Made by a program: the position numbers and the translations under genes | Assembly: GCF_003610785.1 (NCBI RefSeq) | Contig: NZ_RAQQ01000005.1 | Location: 288,472-352,471, forward strand | Origin: Micromonospora globbae | GTDB lineage: Bacteria; Actinomycetota; Actinomycetes; Mycobacteriales; Micromonosporaceae | Direction of reading: 5' to 3' | Length of the DNA: 64,000 bases | Shown: positions 26,424 through 34,817 of the stretch, one piece after another | Layout: every line of letters starts with the position of its first letter | Numbering within the stretch: position 1 is the stretch's first letter | Notes under the pieces: generated by a model | Databases searched by the model: none | Told to the model about the DNA's origin: nothing | Seen by the model: the letters and a program-made list of their open reading frames with translations, nothing else

Positions 26424-27785
26424 TCAGGCTCCGCTCGCCGGTAGAGCGACGGTGAACGTGCTGCCCCGCCCCGGCTCGCTGTCGAGGTGCAGGGTGCCGC
26501 CGAGCAGGGTGACCAGGCGCCGCGCGTACGGCAGGCCGAGGCCGGTGCCGTACGCCCGGGTGGTGCCGGGCACCTGGTAGAACTCCTCGAAGATCCGATC
26601 GTGGAGGTCGGGGGCGATGCCGGGGCCCGTGTCGGTGACGGTGAGTTCCCAGCCCTCGTCCCGCCGGCTCGCCCGGAGCCGGACCTCCCCCCGCTCGGTG
26701 AACTTCAACCCGTTGTGCAGCAGGTTGCGCAGCACCTGGGCGAGCAGCACCTCGTCGGTACGCAGGACGGCGGGGCTCGGCGGCTCCTCCACGACCAGTT
26801 CCACCTCGGGTCGGGTGGCGAGGGCGCGAAGGGTGCCGCGCAGCTGCCCGAACACCGGCCGGAGGTCCACGTCCGCCCAGGTCGGCTCGATCCGTCCCGA
26901 CTCCGCCTTGGCGAGGTCGAGCAGTTCGTTGACCAGGTTCAGCAGGTCGGCGGCCGAGGAGCGGATCAACCCCACCTGCCGGGCCTGCTCCTCGGTGAGC
27001 GGGTCGGAGGCGGAGTCGGCGAGCAGCCGGCCGAGCCCGATGATCGCCGTGACGGGCGCCCGCAGCTCGTGGCTGACGTTGGCCAGGAACCGGCTCTTGG
27101 ACTCGCTCGCCGCCCGGAGCTGGGCCGACTTCTCGTCCAGCTCGGCGTAGAGCGCCACCACGCCGCGGTTCGTCTCGTCCAGCTCCTCGGAGAGCTGGTT
27201 GTAGAGCGCCATCACACCGCGGTTGGTCTCCTCCAGCTCGGTGTTGAGCACCGCCAGTTCGTCCCGCTGGCTGCGTACCTCGTCGAGCGCCGCGATCAGC
27301 TGCTGGTTCTGCGCCGTCAACTCGTCCAGGGCGCTGCCCGGCACGCTGCGGCCGAGCTCCGTACGAAGCTCGGCGAGCCGTTCCGGGGTCAGCGCCTGAG
27401 CGGTGACCGGCACGCGTCGGGACATCCTCACGACGGTATCCCGGCCGAGCCCGACGACGCCCAGGCTGTCCACGAGACGCGCCACCGCTCCGGACTGCGG
27501 CACGTACCGGCCGTCGGGCAGCGGGCCGACCGGGACGAGGTCCACGCGCAGGTGCCACCGGCCGTCGGGGCGTGGCTCGGCGTAGAAGATCACATCGGCG
27601 CCGCCGACGGCGCGCAGCAGGTCCCGGGCCACCTCGCTGAGCGCGGTCGCCATCCGGACCTGGTCCTGGTGCTCCAGTCCCACGGCCGCGGCGACCTCGC
27701 GGCCCCGCTGCCGGACCACGAAGATGTCCTGCTCGACCCGCAGCACCATCTGGAGCAGCGGCGGGCGGTCGGACCCCGACGTCAC
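26424..27785 (-). CDS. Histidine kinase of the stressosome operon
   Basis: A 453-residue soluble kinase. Residues 10-110 look like a degenerate RsbT-type GHKL domain (VRMATALSEVARDLLRAVG, with Asp where the N-box Asn is expected). A coiled coil with a duplicated ETNRGV(V/M)ALY motif (about 185-215) is followed by the H-box SHELRAP (about 238) and a HATPase domain with VLRNLLHNGLKFTE, DTGPGIAPD and GTGLGLPYARR. It should phosphorylate the receiver of the adjacent REC-PP2C protein. The GTG start at 27785 overlaps the upstream stop as GTGA, so the longer upstream frame is not used. Confidence 0.9.
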   Translation of the reverse strand: MTSGSDRPPLLQMVLRVEQDIFVVRQRGREVAAAVGLEHQDQVRMATALSEVARDLLRAVGGADVIFYAEPRPDGRWHLRVDLVPVGPLPDGRYVPQSGAVARLVDSLGVVGLGRDTVVRMSRRVPVTAQALTPERLAELRTELGRSVPGSALDELTAQNQQLIAALDEVRSQRDELAVLNTELEETNRGVMALYNQLSEELDETNRGVVALYAELDEKSAQLRAASESKSRFLANVSHELRAPVTAIIGLGRLLADSASDPLTEEQARQVGLIRSSAADLLNLVNELLDLAKAESGRIEPTWADVDLRPVFGQLRGTLRALATRPEVELVVEEPPSPAVLRTDEVLLAQVLRNLLHNGLKFTERGEVRLRASRRDEGWELTVTDTGPGIAPDLHDRIFEEFYQVPGTTRAYGTGLGLPYARRLVTLLGGTLHLDSEPGRGSTFTVALPASGA

Positions 27786-28792
27786 TCCCCGGCCCTCGCC
27801 ACCAGCACGCAGGCGTCGTCGCGGCGGGTGCCGGCGTCCCGCAGCACGGTCGCCGCCACGACGAGCGGGGAGCGCGCGGCGAGCCCCGGGTAGTCGTCGA
27901 GCTGCCACCGGTCCACCACACCGTCACTGTGCATGACGAGCAGGTCCTGCGGTTCGAGGCCGTACTCGTACTCGCGTACGGTCGGGCGCTGGTGCCCGGC
28001 GATGCCGGGCAGCGAGACCAGCCCGCGGCGCCGGCCGCCCGCCACCACCTGCGCCGTGATGTTGCCCAGGCCGGCGTAGCGCAGCACGCCGGCCGGCGGG
28101 TCCAGCTCCGCCACGCCCACGGCGGCGCCGCGGGTGTGCGACATCGCCCGGTGCAGGTGCTCGACCACCACGGCCGGCGACGCGGCCGGCGCGGCGTGGA
28201 AGGCGGCGATCGCCGCGTCGCTGGCCGCGGAGGCCAGCGGGCCGTGTCCCAGGCCGTCGCAGACCAGCACCTGGCGGCGCCCGTCGGCCACCCGGACGGC
28301 GTACCCGTCACCGCTGACCGCCTCGCCGCTGAGCGGCCGGGTCAGCGCGCCCACCCACGGTGTGCCGTTCGCGTCCGACGGCCAGACCTGGACGGCCAGG
28401 ACGGTGCCCCGGCCGGGCAGCGAGTAGCCGTCGAACCAGCTGGCCTGGCGCGCGATCGCGCCGAGGCCGATACCGAGGGTGCCGGCCGTGGAGTGCCCGT
28501 CCCGGGAGGAGAGACCGAGGTCCGCCATGCCCGGCCCGGCGTCGATGGCGACGAGCTCCACGCCGGCCTCACGCTCGCCGCGGACCGGGCGCAGCAGCAG
28601 GACGCCGTCCTCGGCGTGCTTGGCCAGGTTGCTGCTCAGCTCGGCGGCCACGATGGCCAGGTCCGCGGTGCGCGCGTCGCCCAGCTCCAGTTGCTGGCCG
28701 AGCCGCTCGGCGGCCCGCCGTACGACGCTGCCCGTGCTCCCGGCCTCCAGCCGGAACCAGATTCCGCGGTCGGTGACCGCGTCCTCCCTCAT
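27782..28792 (-). CDS. GHKL ATPase fused to RsbX-like PP2C phosphatase
   Basis: A 336-residue protein. Residues 10-130 are an RsbT/RsbW-type ATPase (N box AIVAAELSSNLAKHAEDG, G boxes AIDAGPGMAD and LGIGLGAIARQ). Residues 150-335 are a small PP2C domain (LVCDGLGHGPLAS, then VMHSDGVVDRW) like RsbX, which resets stressosomes by removing phosphate from RsbR and RsbS. The start at 28792 overlaps rsbT as ATGA; an ATG/GTG at 28801 is possible. The fused kinase-like and phosphatase halves suggest both an activating and a resetting role. Confidence 0.9.
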   Translation of the reverse strand: MREDAVTDRGIWFRLEAGSTGSVVRRAAERLGQQLELGDARTADLAIVAAELSSNLAKHAEDGVLLLRPVRGEREAGVELVAIDAGPGMADLGLSSRDGHSTAGTLGIGLGAIARQASWFDGYSLPGRGTVLAVQVWPSDANGTPWVGALTRPLSGEAVSGDGYAVRVADGRRQVLVCDGLGHGPLASAASDAAIAAFHAAPAASPAVVVEHLHRAMSHTRGAAVGVAELDPPAGVLRYAGLGNITAQVVAGGRRRGLVSLPGIAGHQRPTVREYEYGLEPQDLLVMHSDGVVDRWQLDDYPGLAARSPLVVAATVLRDAGTRRDDACVLVARAGE

Positions 28793-29208
28793 CGGGCCCA
28801 CTTGACGACGGTCACGCGGGTGCCACGGTCGGCTCCGGTGTCGATGGCGAACTCGTCGACGAGCCGTCGTGCGCCGCTGAGCCCGAGGCCGAGGCCGCTG
28901 CCGGTGGTGTAGCCGTCGGTGAACGCCAGTTCGAGGTCGGCGATCCCCGGACCGGAGTCGGCGAAGACGATCCGCACCCCGCGGCGCAGCCCGTTGTCCA
29001 CGGTCGCCACCTCGACGCTGCCGCCACCGCCGTAGACGAGGGTGTTGCGGGCCAGCTCGCTGGCCGCCGTGACCACCTTGGTCTGGTCGACCAGCGACAG
29101 CTTCGCGGCCACCGCCGCCGTACGCACCAGCTGCCGGACACGCACCACGTCCTCATCGCTCCGGATCGCCTGCACCTGCGGCTGACCCAGGTCGATGCCC
29201 GCGGTCAC
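28789..29208 (-). CDS. rsbT: Serine/threonine kinase RsbT, stressosome switch
   Basis: A 139-residue GHKL kinase. The N box is SELARNTLVYGGGG, the G1 box ADSGPGIADLELAF and the G2 region GSGLGLGLSGARRLVDEF. In the known stressosome, RsbT is held by RsbS/RsbR, phosphorylates both on stress, then leaves to activate a PP2C phosphatase. The GTG start overlaps rsbS as GTGA. Length and order after rsbR and rsbS make the assignment secure. Confidence 0.94.
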   Translation of the reverse strand: MTAGIDLGQPQVQAIRSDEDVVRVRQLVRTAAVAAKLSLVDQTKVVTAASELARNTLVYGGGGSVEVATVDNGLRRGVRIVFADSGPGIADLELAFTDGYTTGSGLGLGLSGARRLVDEFAIDTGADRGTRVTVVKWAR

Positions 29209-29630
29209 GGCGACGCCGTCGTCTCGACGTCCGTGTCGCCCGCGTCGTCGACCCCGTCGGAGTGCCCGAGGTCGTCCGCACGCGCGGCCGCGATCAGCTC
29301 CATGCCCCGCTCGACGTTCAGGGCCGTCCGGATGCCGTTGAGCGACAGGCCCAGCTCGACCAGGGTGATGGCCACCGCGGGGCGCATCCCGACCACGACG
29401 GTCTCGGCGTCGAGCACCTTCGAGATCGACGCGATGGTGGAGAGCATCCGCCCGACGAAGGAGTCGACGATGTCCAGCGCCGTGATGTCGATGATCACGC
29501 CGTGGCTGCCGGTCGCCACGATCCGCTCGGCCAGGTCCTCCTGGAGTTGCAGGGCGGTCTGGTCGGACATGTCGACCTGGATGGAGACCAGCAGGATGTC
29601 GCCGATCTTGAGGATCGGCACCCGCTCCAT
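29205..29630 (-). CDS. rsbS: Stressosome STAS protein RsbS
   Basis: A 141-residue STAS protein. MERVPILKIGDILLVSIQ is the standard RsbS beginning, and the RsbT target serine is Ser57 in IVDSFVGRML. About 25 acidic residues at the C-terminus (DDLGHSDGVDDAGDTDVE) extend it beyond the usual 120 residues. ATG at 29630 overlaps the rsbR stop as TGATG. RsbS with RsbR forms the icosahedral core that holds RsbT. Confidence 0.94.
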   Translation of the reverse strand: MERVPILKIGDILLVSIQVDMSDQTALQLQEDLAERIVATGSHGVIIDITALDIVDSFVGRMLSTIASISKVLDAETVVVGMRPAVAITLVELGLSLNGIRTALNVERGMELIAAARADDLGHSDGVDDAGDTDVETTASP

Positions 29631-30487
29631 CAGGACTCCCGGCGCGGCCGGCGCGCGGTCTCGACGCCGGTGAGGCGCAGGACGTGCCGGAGGGCGTCGG
29701 CGAGGCTGGCCTTGGTGGCGATGTCGCCGAACTCGATGCCGAGCGCCACGATCGTCTGCGCGATCTGCGGCCGGATGCCGGAGATGATGCAGTCGGCGCC
29801 CATGAGCCGGGCCGCCACGACGGTCTTCAGGATGTGCTGGGCCACCTGGGTGTCGACGGCCGGGACACCGGTGATGTCGATGATCGCGTACGGCGAGCTG
29901 GTGTCGACCAGCGTCTGCAACAGCCGTTCCATGACCACCTGGGCCCGCGCCGAATCGAGCGTGCCGACGAGCGGCACGGCCACGACGCCCTCCCAGAGCT
30001 TGACCACCGGGGTGGAGAGTTCGAGCAGCTGCTCGGCCTGGTCGGCGATCAGGCTCTCCCTGGTCCGGACGTAGCTCTCGAAGGTGAACAGGCCCATCTG
30101 GTCGATCAGGCCGGAGAACGCGACGTAGTCGCGCAGGGTCCCCTCGCCGCCGCGGGCCTCGAGCACCTCCAGCAGCACGTCCTTCAGCGCGAAGACGCTG
30201 ATGGCCGTCTCGGTGGCCGAGAAGCCCTGCCGGGCCCGGTCCCGCGACAACTCGCCGAGGACCGCGCGCAGCTCGGCGGCGTGCTCGGCGTCGAGGTCCA
30301 GGGGTCCCTGCTCCCCCACCGTGAGCAGGGCCCGGTGCAGCTCCTCGATCTGGCGCCGCAGTTCGGCCTGACTGAGGCGGCCCCGCAGCGACCCCGCCAC
30401 GGCCTCGGTCCAACGCTGCGTGACCTTCTCAGCGCCGTCCGTCAGCACGGCCGCGAACCGGCCGCTCTCCTCGGCGTTCAACGCCAT
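29630..30487 (-). CDS. rsbR: Stressosome sensor/co-antagonist RsbR
   Basis: A 285-residue protein. The N-terminal half is an all-helical, globin-like RsbR sensor (residues 10-140) but without an obvious haem histidine arrangement; the C-terminal STAS domain (155-275) has PLVGTLDSARAQ and IDITGVPAVDTQVAQHIL. Thr213 matches Thr205 of Bacillus RsbRA; the place of Thr171 is a serine (Ser179). First gene of the six-gene stressosome operon. The leader contains a G-rich ribosome site just upstream of the ATG. Confidence 0.93.
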   Translation of the reverse strand: MALNAEESGRFAAVLTDGAEKVTQRWTEAVAGSLRGRLSQAELRRQIEELHRALLTVGEQGPLDLDAEHAAELRAVLGELSRDRARQGFSATETAISVFALKDVLLEVLEARGGEGTLRDYVAFSGLIDQMGLFTFESYVRTRESLIADQAEQLLELSTPVVKLWEGVVAVPLVGTLDSARAQVVMERLLQTLVDTSSPYAIIDITGVPAVDTQVAQHILKTVVAARLMGADCIISGIRPQIAQTIVALGIEFGDIATKASLADALRHVLRLTGVETARRPRRES

Positions 30488-30517
30488 GACGAACCCCCCT
30501 CGATCAGGACCGGCCGG

Positions 30518-30523
30518 ACTCTA
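30518..30523 (-). promoter_or_regulatory. Candidate -10 box for the stressosome operon
   Basis: TAGAGT on the minus strand, about 30 nt upstream of the rsbR ATG. A run of G residues before the start serves as ribosome site, so this transcript has a short leader. No convincing -35 box. Confidence 0.4.
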
Positions 30524-30650
30524 TCACCGCAGCCCACGAACTAGTTGCTGGAGGGCAACGGAATGACGGCGGCCACGCGACGGGTGCTCCCGTTCTGCGT
30601 ACGACCCGATTCGTGGGATACCGTTCCACCGATAACAGGAGGTCTGGCGA

Positions 30651-31007
30651 ATGTCCTTGACGGTGCACACGGAACAGCGCGGCGACGTGGTCGTCGTGTC
30701 GGTCGCGGGCGAGCTGGACATGGCGACCGCACCCCAGCTGCAGGACCAGATCACCGACCTGCTCGACAAGGGCCGCAACCGCCTGGTCTTCGACCTCGCG
30801 GAGGTCTCCTTCTGCGACTCGACCGGGCTGTCGGTGTTCGTACGGGCCAAGAACAGCTGCGACGAGGCGGGCGGTGTGGTCCGGCTGGCCGCGCCGCAAC
30901 GCGGGGTGCTGCGCATCCTCGAGGTCAGCGGCCTCGTCGAGGTGCTCCAGACGTACCCGACGGTCGAGCAGGCCGTCGCGGGCGACCCGACGCCGGCCTC
31001 CTCCTGA
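30651..31007 (+). CDS. STAS-domain anti-sigma factor antagonist
   Basis: A 118-residue RsbV-like protein with AGELDMATAPQL and the target serine in VSFCDSTGLSVF (Ser57). AGGAGGT lies 8 nt before the ATG, an unusually good ribosome site for this window. It is divergent from the stressosome operon and is the best candidate substrate for the REC-PP2C phosphatase encoded there. The cognate RsbW kinase and sigma factor are not adjacent. Confidence 0.9.
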   Translation: MSLTVHTEQRGDVVVVSVAGELDMATAPQLQDQITDLLDKGRNRLVFDLAEVSFCDSTGLSVFVRAKNSCDEAGGVVRLAAPQRGVLRILEVSGLVEVLQTYPTVEQAVAGDPTPASS

Positions 31008-31017
31008 CCGTCCGCTC

Positions 31018-32295
31018 TCACGCCTCGTCCTCGATGTGCCGGGGACGGGCGATCACCATGCCCGCGCCGGTCTGCACGGCGAGCGCGACCAGCAGCAGGC
31101 CGATGGGCGCGGTCCACCCACCGGTCCGCTCGTAGAGCACGCCCACCAGCAGCGGACCCAGCGCCGCGATGAGGTAGCCGGTGCTCTGCGCGAACGCGGA
31201 GAGCGCCACCGTCCCGTCCGCGGTCCGGGCGCGCAGCCCGATGGCGGTCAGGATCAGCGGGAACGCCCCCTGGCCGAGCGCCAGCAGGCCCACCCAGAGC
31301 AGCGCGGCGTCGTGCGGCGCCACCGCCAGCCCGACGTACGACACGGTCGACGCCGCCGTGAGCCCGAACACCAGCGGGTGCAGCGTCCGCAGGCGGCCGG
31401 CCACGGTCGGCATCAGCAGCGCGATGGGCACGCCGAGCGCGGTCACCCCGGCCAGCAGCAGCCCGGCCTGCTCCGGCTGGAAACCCGCGTCCCGGAAGAG
31501 CTGGGCCAGCCAGCCCATGATCGCGTACCCGCTGAGCGACTGCGCGCCGAAGTAGACCGCCATCGCCCAGCCGAGCCGGGTCCGGGCCGGCCGGATCCGG
31601 GACACGGCCGTCGCGGTCGTCCGCCGCGGGACCGACCGGGCGCGCAGCGCCAGCGGCACCCACGGGAGTACGGCCAGCGCCGCCAGCCCGGCCCAGACGC
31701 CCAGGCCGGCGCGCCAGGAACCGAACGCGTGCGCGATCGGCACCGCGGAGGCCGCGGCCACCGTCGTGCCCGCGGTCAACGTCATGGTGTACGCCCCGGT
31801 GACGAGCCCGGTGCGGTGCGGGAAGTGCTGCTTGACCAGCATCGGCAGCAGGATGTTGGCGACCGCGATGCCGGCGAGCGCCAGCGCGCTGGTGAGCAGG
31901 AAGACCAGCGCCGAGTCGGTGACCGCTCGGAGCACCTGGCCGACGACGAGGGCCGCCATCCCGACCACCAGCACCCGGGCCGGCGCCACCCGGCGGACCA
32001 ACCACGGGGTGAGCGCCCCGAGACCGGCGAACGCGATGGTCGGCAGGGTCGTGGCGATGCCCGCCATCGTGCCGGTGAGGCCCAGCCCGTCGCGCACCTC
32101 GTCGAGCAGGGCCCCGAGGCTCGTCACGGCGGCGCGCAGGTTGACGGCGACGAGCAGCATGCCGGCGAGCACCAGCGCGCCACCGGTCGCGGGGTGCGCC
32201 CTGCGTCCCGTGCCCGACGCCACCGCGCCCGGCACGGGGGGCGCCTCGGCGGCGACGGAGGAGCCGGCGGACGCGGGTGGGGGCGGCGGTGTCAT
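31018..32295 (-). CDS. MFS transporter, CynX/NimT type
   Basis: A 425-residue transporter with twelve predicted helices. The GAL..VR motif (GALTPWLVRRVAPAR) between helices 2 and 3 and the LRAAVTSLGALLDEV block are typical of the CynX/NimT (cyanate, 2-nitroimidazole) branch. Substrate unknown. ATG at 32295 was chosen since a reverse TAGGTT box lies 7 nt upstream; the frame before it would overlap the regulator. Divergent from a GntR gene that probably controls it. The N-terminus has a Pro/Ala-rich 50-residue head. Confidence 0.88.
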   Translation of the reverse strand: MTPPPPPASAGSSVAAEAPPVPGAVASGTGRRAHPATGGALVLAGMLLVAVNLRAAVTSLGALLDEVRDGLGLTGTMAGIATTLPTIAFAGLGALTPWLVRRVAPARVLVVGMAALVVGQVLRAVTDSALVFLLTSALALAGIAVANILLPMLVKQHFPHRTGLVTGAYTMTLTAGTTVAAASAVPIAHAFGSWRAGLGVWAGLAALAVLPWVPLALRARSVPRRTTATAVSRIRPARTRLGWAMAVYFGAQSLSGYAIMGWLAQLFRDAGFQPEQAGLLLAGVTALGVPIALLMPTVAGRLRTLHPLVFGLTAASTVSYVGLAVAPHDAALLWVGLLALGQGAFPLILTAIGLRARTADGTVALSAFAQSTGYLIAALGPLLVGVLYERTGGWTAPIGLLLVALAVQTGAGMVIARPRHIEDEA

Positions 32296-32302
32296 GCTGT
32301 TG

Positions 32303-32308
32303 AACCTA
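32303..32308 (-). promoter_or_regulatory. -10 box for the MFS gene (reverse strand)
   Basis: TAGGTT on the minus strand, 7 nt before the ATG at 32295. It lies in the 50-bp shared control region with the GntR gene, so the regulator could cover it. Confidence 0.5.
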
Positions 32309-32345
32309 CAATCATGGGATGAATTTCGAGCCGGTGATGTAACCA

Positions 32346-33029
32346 GTGCCACCCTCGGTCGATTCCCCGTCGGTGCCGCCGCGCGGCCACCGCGTACGCC
32401 AGACGATCGCCCAGCTCCGGGAGCGGATCCTCGCCGGCGAGTGGCCGGTGGGCGGGCGCATCCCGACCGAGCCGCAACTGGTGGCGGCGCTGGGGGTCGG
32501 ACGGAACACGGTCCGCGAGGCGGTCCGGGCGCTCCAGCACGCGGGCGTCCTGGAGTGCCGGCAGGGCTCCGGGACGTACGTGGTGTCGACCGACGAGCTG
32601 GCCCCCGTGGTGGCCCGCCGGGTCGGCGACCACCGGACGGCCGAGGTGATCGAGGTACGCCGGGCCTTCGAGGTGGAGGCGGCCCGCCTCGCGGCGCTGC
32701 GGCGTACGCCCGAGGACCTGGCGGCCCTCGACGGCGCGCTCGCCGCCCGCGAGGCGGCCTGGCACGGCGGCCGGGTCGACGAGTTCGTGGAGGCCGACGC
32801 CGCCCTGCACACGGCGGTGGTGGCCGCCGCGCACAACGCCATGCTGGCCGAGCTGTACGCCTCGGTCGGCACCGCGCTGCGCAGCAGCCTCACCCAGGCG
32901 ATGAGTGAGTCGCTGACGCCGGAGCGCTACGTGGACCACTCACGGCTGGTGGCGGCCATCCGTGCCGGCGACCCGGAGTGGGCGGCCCGCGAGGCCGGGT
33001 CTTTTCTGGAGCCGACGCCCAGGGCATAG
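32346..33029 (+). CDS. GntR family regulator, FadR subfamily
   Basis: A 227-residue regulator. The winged helix (residues 15-80) contains IPTEPQLVAALGVGRNTVRE, and the all-helical FCD ligand domain (95-215) carries candidate metal ligands in EADAALHTAVVAAAHN and YVDHSRLVAAI. GTG start; CCC-rich head. Likely controls the divergent CynX-type transporter. Its stop codon TAG overlaps a possible -10 box for the mscL gene. Confidence 0.91.
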   Translation: MPPSVDSPSVPPRGHRVRQTIAQLRERILAGEWPVGGRIPTEPQLVAALGVGRNTVREAVRALQHAGVLECRQGSGTYVVSTDELAPVVARRVGDHRTAEVIEVRRAFEVEAARLAALRRTPEDLAALDGALAAREAAWHGGRVDEFVEADAALHTAVVAAAHNAMLAELYASVGTALRSSLTQAMSESLTPERYVDHSRLVAAIRAGDPEWAAREAGSFLEPTPRA

Positions 33030-33032
33030 GTT
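33027..33032 (+). promoter_or_regulatory. Candidate -10 box for mscL
   Basis: TAGGTT, whose first three bases are the stop codon of the GntR gene. Expected start of transcription lies about 30 nt before the mscL ATG, which has a GGGAG ribosome site. Confidence 0.4.
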
Positions 33033-33069
33033 GTCCCGGATCGAGAAACCGGACAGCACGGGAGTGCGG

Positions 33070-33539
33070 ATGCTCAAGGGCTTCAAAGACTTCATCATGC
33101 GCGGGAACGTCATCGACCTGGCGGTCGGTGTCGTCATCGGCGCCGCGTTCACGGGCGTGGTCACCCAGCTCACCAAGTCGTTCCTCGACCCGCTGATCCG
33201 GGTCATCGTGCTGGTCGTCACCGGCAGTGACAAGGGCCTCTCCGGCACCGCCCCGAAGTTCCGGGGCATCGAGTTCGACTGGATCGCCTTCGTCAACGCC
33301 GTGATCACCTTTCTGCTCACCGCGGCGGCGCTGTACTTCCTCGTGGTCTTCCCGATGAACAAGCTCGCCGAGCGGCGGCGCCGGGGCGAGGAGCGCCGCC
33401 CTCCGCCCCGAGCGAGGAAATCAAGCTGCTCACCGAGATCCGGGACGCGCTCGTGGCGGCGGGTCACCGCACGCCGGCGCAGCAGCGCGGCGCCCTCGAC
33501 GACGTGCTCGGCCGGAACGAACCGCCCACCGGGCGCTGA
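33070..33539 (+). CDS. mscL: Large-conductance mechanosensitive channel MscL, frameshifted near its C-terminus
   Basis: Inner-membrane channel that opens under turgor stress. MLKGFKDFIMRGNVIDLAVG, the gating first helix, a periplasmic loop and the second helix (AFVNAVITFLLTAAALYFLV) are intact. After about residue 108 the frame turns into Arg/Ser/Pro-rich text and runs on to 33612. In the next frame, from 33411, the normal MscL cytoplasmic helix appears (SEEIKLLTEIRDALVAAG, ending at a TGA at 33537-33539). One missing base near 33391-33410, most simply a C in a C-run, explains this. It may be a real mutation or a sequence error; the pore region is unaffected. Confidence 0.88.
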
Positions 33540-33609
33540 ATCCGGGCACCGGCACACCGGCCCCTGTGGGAATCCCGCAGGGGCCGCACATTCTCGTACG
33601 TGTGTTCGA

Positions 33610-33615
33610 TAGAGT
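33610..33615 (+). promoter_or_regulatory. -10 box of a leaderless promoter
   Basis: TAGAGT, ending 6 nt before the ATG at 33622, without ribosome site. Confidence 0.6.
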
Positions 33616-33621
33616 CCGCGC

Positions 33622-33873
33622 ATGGAGCAGCGGAAGCACTGGTGGAACGGGAAATGGGGGCGGCTGGCGCGGCGGGACGTCTTCCTCCGTGTCGACGGCG
33701 ACCGGTGGCACGTCGAGCAGCGGGCCGGCGGCGCGGAGGGGGTCTCCCGTTTCTACGAGTACGACAGTGCCGACGAGGCCGAGGAGACGGTCCGAGCGTT
33801 GCTCGAAGGGCCGGACACCTGGCGGGAGCTGTCGCCCCGCCCGCCGAGCGGCTGGGGACCGCCCAGCGTTTAG
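33622..33873 (+). CDS. Small conserved-looking protein, unknown function
   Basis: An 83-residue acidic/aromatic protein (MEQRKHWWNGKWGRLARRDV, later RFYEYDSADEAEETVRALLE). No domain recognised, no signal peptide, no membrane segment. Support is the leaderless promoter, codon bias and plausible mixed alpha/beta composition. It precedes a second small gene by 29 bp in the same direction, so they may be cotranscribed. Confidence 0.65.
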   Translation: MEQRKHWWNGKWGRLARRDVFLRVDGDRWHVEQRAGGAEGVSRFYEYDSADEAEETVRALLEGPDTWRELSPRPPSGWGPPSV

Positions 33874-33902
33874 CGGCGCACCGCCCCGGGAACCGCGACG
33901 GA

Positions 33903-34271
33903 ATGAGGCAGCAGGGCGACCAGCAGACCATCTCCCGGATCACCACGGGCATGCCGGTGATCGACGCCGACGGCATCGAGGTCGGCACGGTGGATCTCGT
34001 CCAGCGGGGCGACCCGAACGCGGTGACCGTGCAGGCCCCGAGCGCCGACCCGGGCAGCAGCCTGGACGAGCTGATCGAGTCGACGGCCGTCGAGGAGCCG
34101 TACGTACCGGCCGACCTGGCGGCCCGCCTCCTGCACGGCGGCTACCTGAAGGTCACCACCGAACTCGCCGCCACCGGAGCGGTCTACGTGCCGGCCGACT
34201 GGGTCGCCGCCGTGGACGACGGCCGGGTCCGGTTGGAGGTACCGGTCGGCGACCTCCCCGCCGAGGAGTGA
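33903..34271 (+). CDS. Small protein resembling DUF2171/PRC-barrel proteins
   Basis: A 122-residue soluble protein. The opening (ITTGMPVIDADGIEVGTVDL) reads like a PRC-barrel or DUF2171 strand pattern, and KVTTELAATGAVYVPADWVA repeats a similar beta theme. The family assignment is by eye only. ATG at 33903; the longer frame upstream overlaps the preceding gene. No function can be proposed. Confidence 0.68.
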   Translation: MRQQGDQQTISRITTGMPVIDADGIEVGTVDLVQRGDPNAVTVQAPSADPGSSLDELIESTAVEEPYVPADLAARLLHGGYLKVTTELAATGAVYVPADWVAAVDDGRVRLEVPVGDLPAEE

Positions 34272-34349
34272 GTACCGGCTTCCTCCGCCCGTCCGTTTCC
34301 GGGGTCGGCCCCCGCGTCGACAGCGGGGGCCGACAGTGTCGTCAGGGGG

Positions 34350-34644
34350 CTGTCGAGCTGCCCCGGATATGGGGCACGGCGGGCGGCCACCCGCAGCGGG
34401 GCGGTTGAACAGCACGCGGCAGCGCAGGCAGAGCACCATCCCTTTCCAGCACGCCCAGATATGGGGCACGGCGGGCGACCGCCCACAGCGGGGCGGTTGA
34501 ACAGCACGCGGCAGCGCAGGGAGAGCACCATCTCTTATCCAGCAGCGGCAGCGCAGGGAGAGCACCATCTCTTATCCAGCACGCCCCAGATATGGAGCAG
34601 CTCGCCCTTATCCAGCACGCCCCAGATATGGGGCAGCTCGACAG
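34350..34644. repeat. Mosaic intergenic repeat cluster bounded by a 15-bp inverted repeat
   Basis: This gene-free stretch (34272-34817) holds nested repeats. Its outer ends are CTGTCGAGCTGCCCC (34350-34364) and the exact complement (34630-34644). Inside are four copies of a near-palindrome around GATATGGGG or GATATGGAG, two copies of a GGGGCGGTTGAACAGCACGC block, three of GCAGCGCAGG, and repeated CTTATCCAGCACGCC. The terminal inverted repeat and internal duplications suggest a decayed MITE-like or REP-like element. I see no reading frame with coding character in it. Confidence 0.85.
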
Positions 34645-34817
34645 CGGCCCGGCAGGGCGGTGCCACGACCTGACCACTTCGGCGCCCGTCCACCCGTCCG
34701 TGCCTGCCACGCCCCTCGCGGCACGACGAGCGCGACCGGCCAGACCAGGCATGGACGGCGGTCACCGCGATCCGACCCCGTCACAGGGCCGCGGGCAGCC
34801 GGCGGGTCAGCTCGGGA

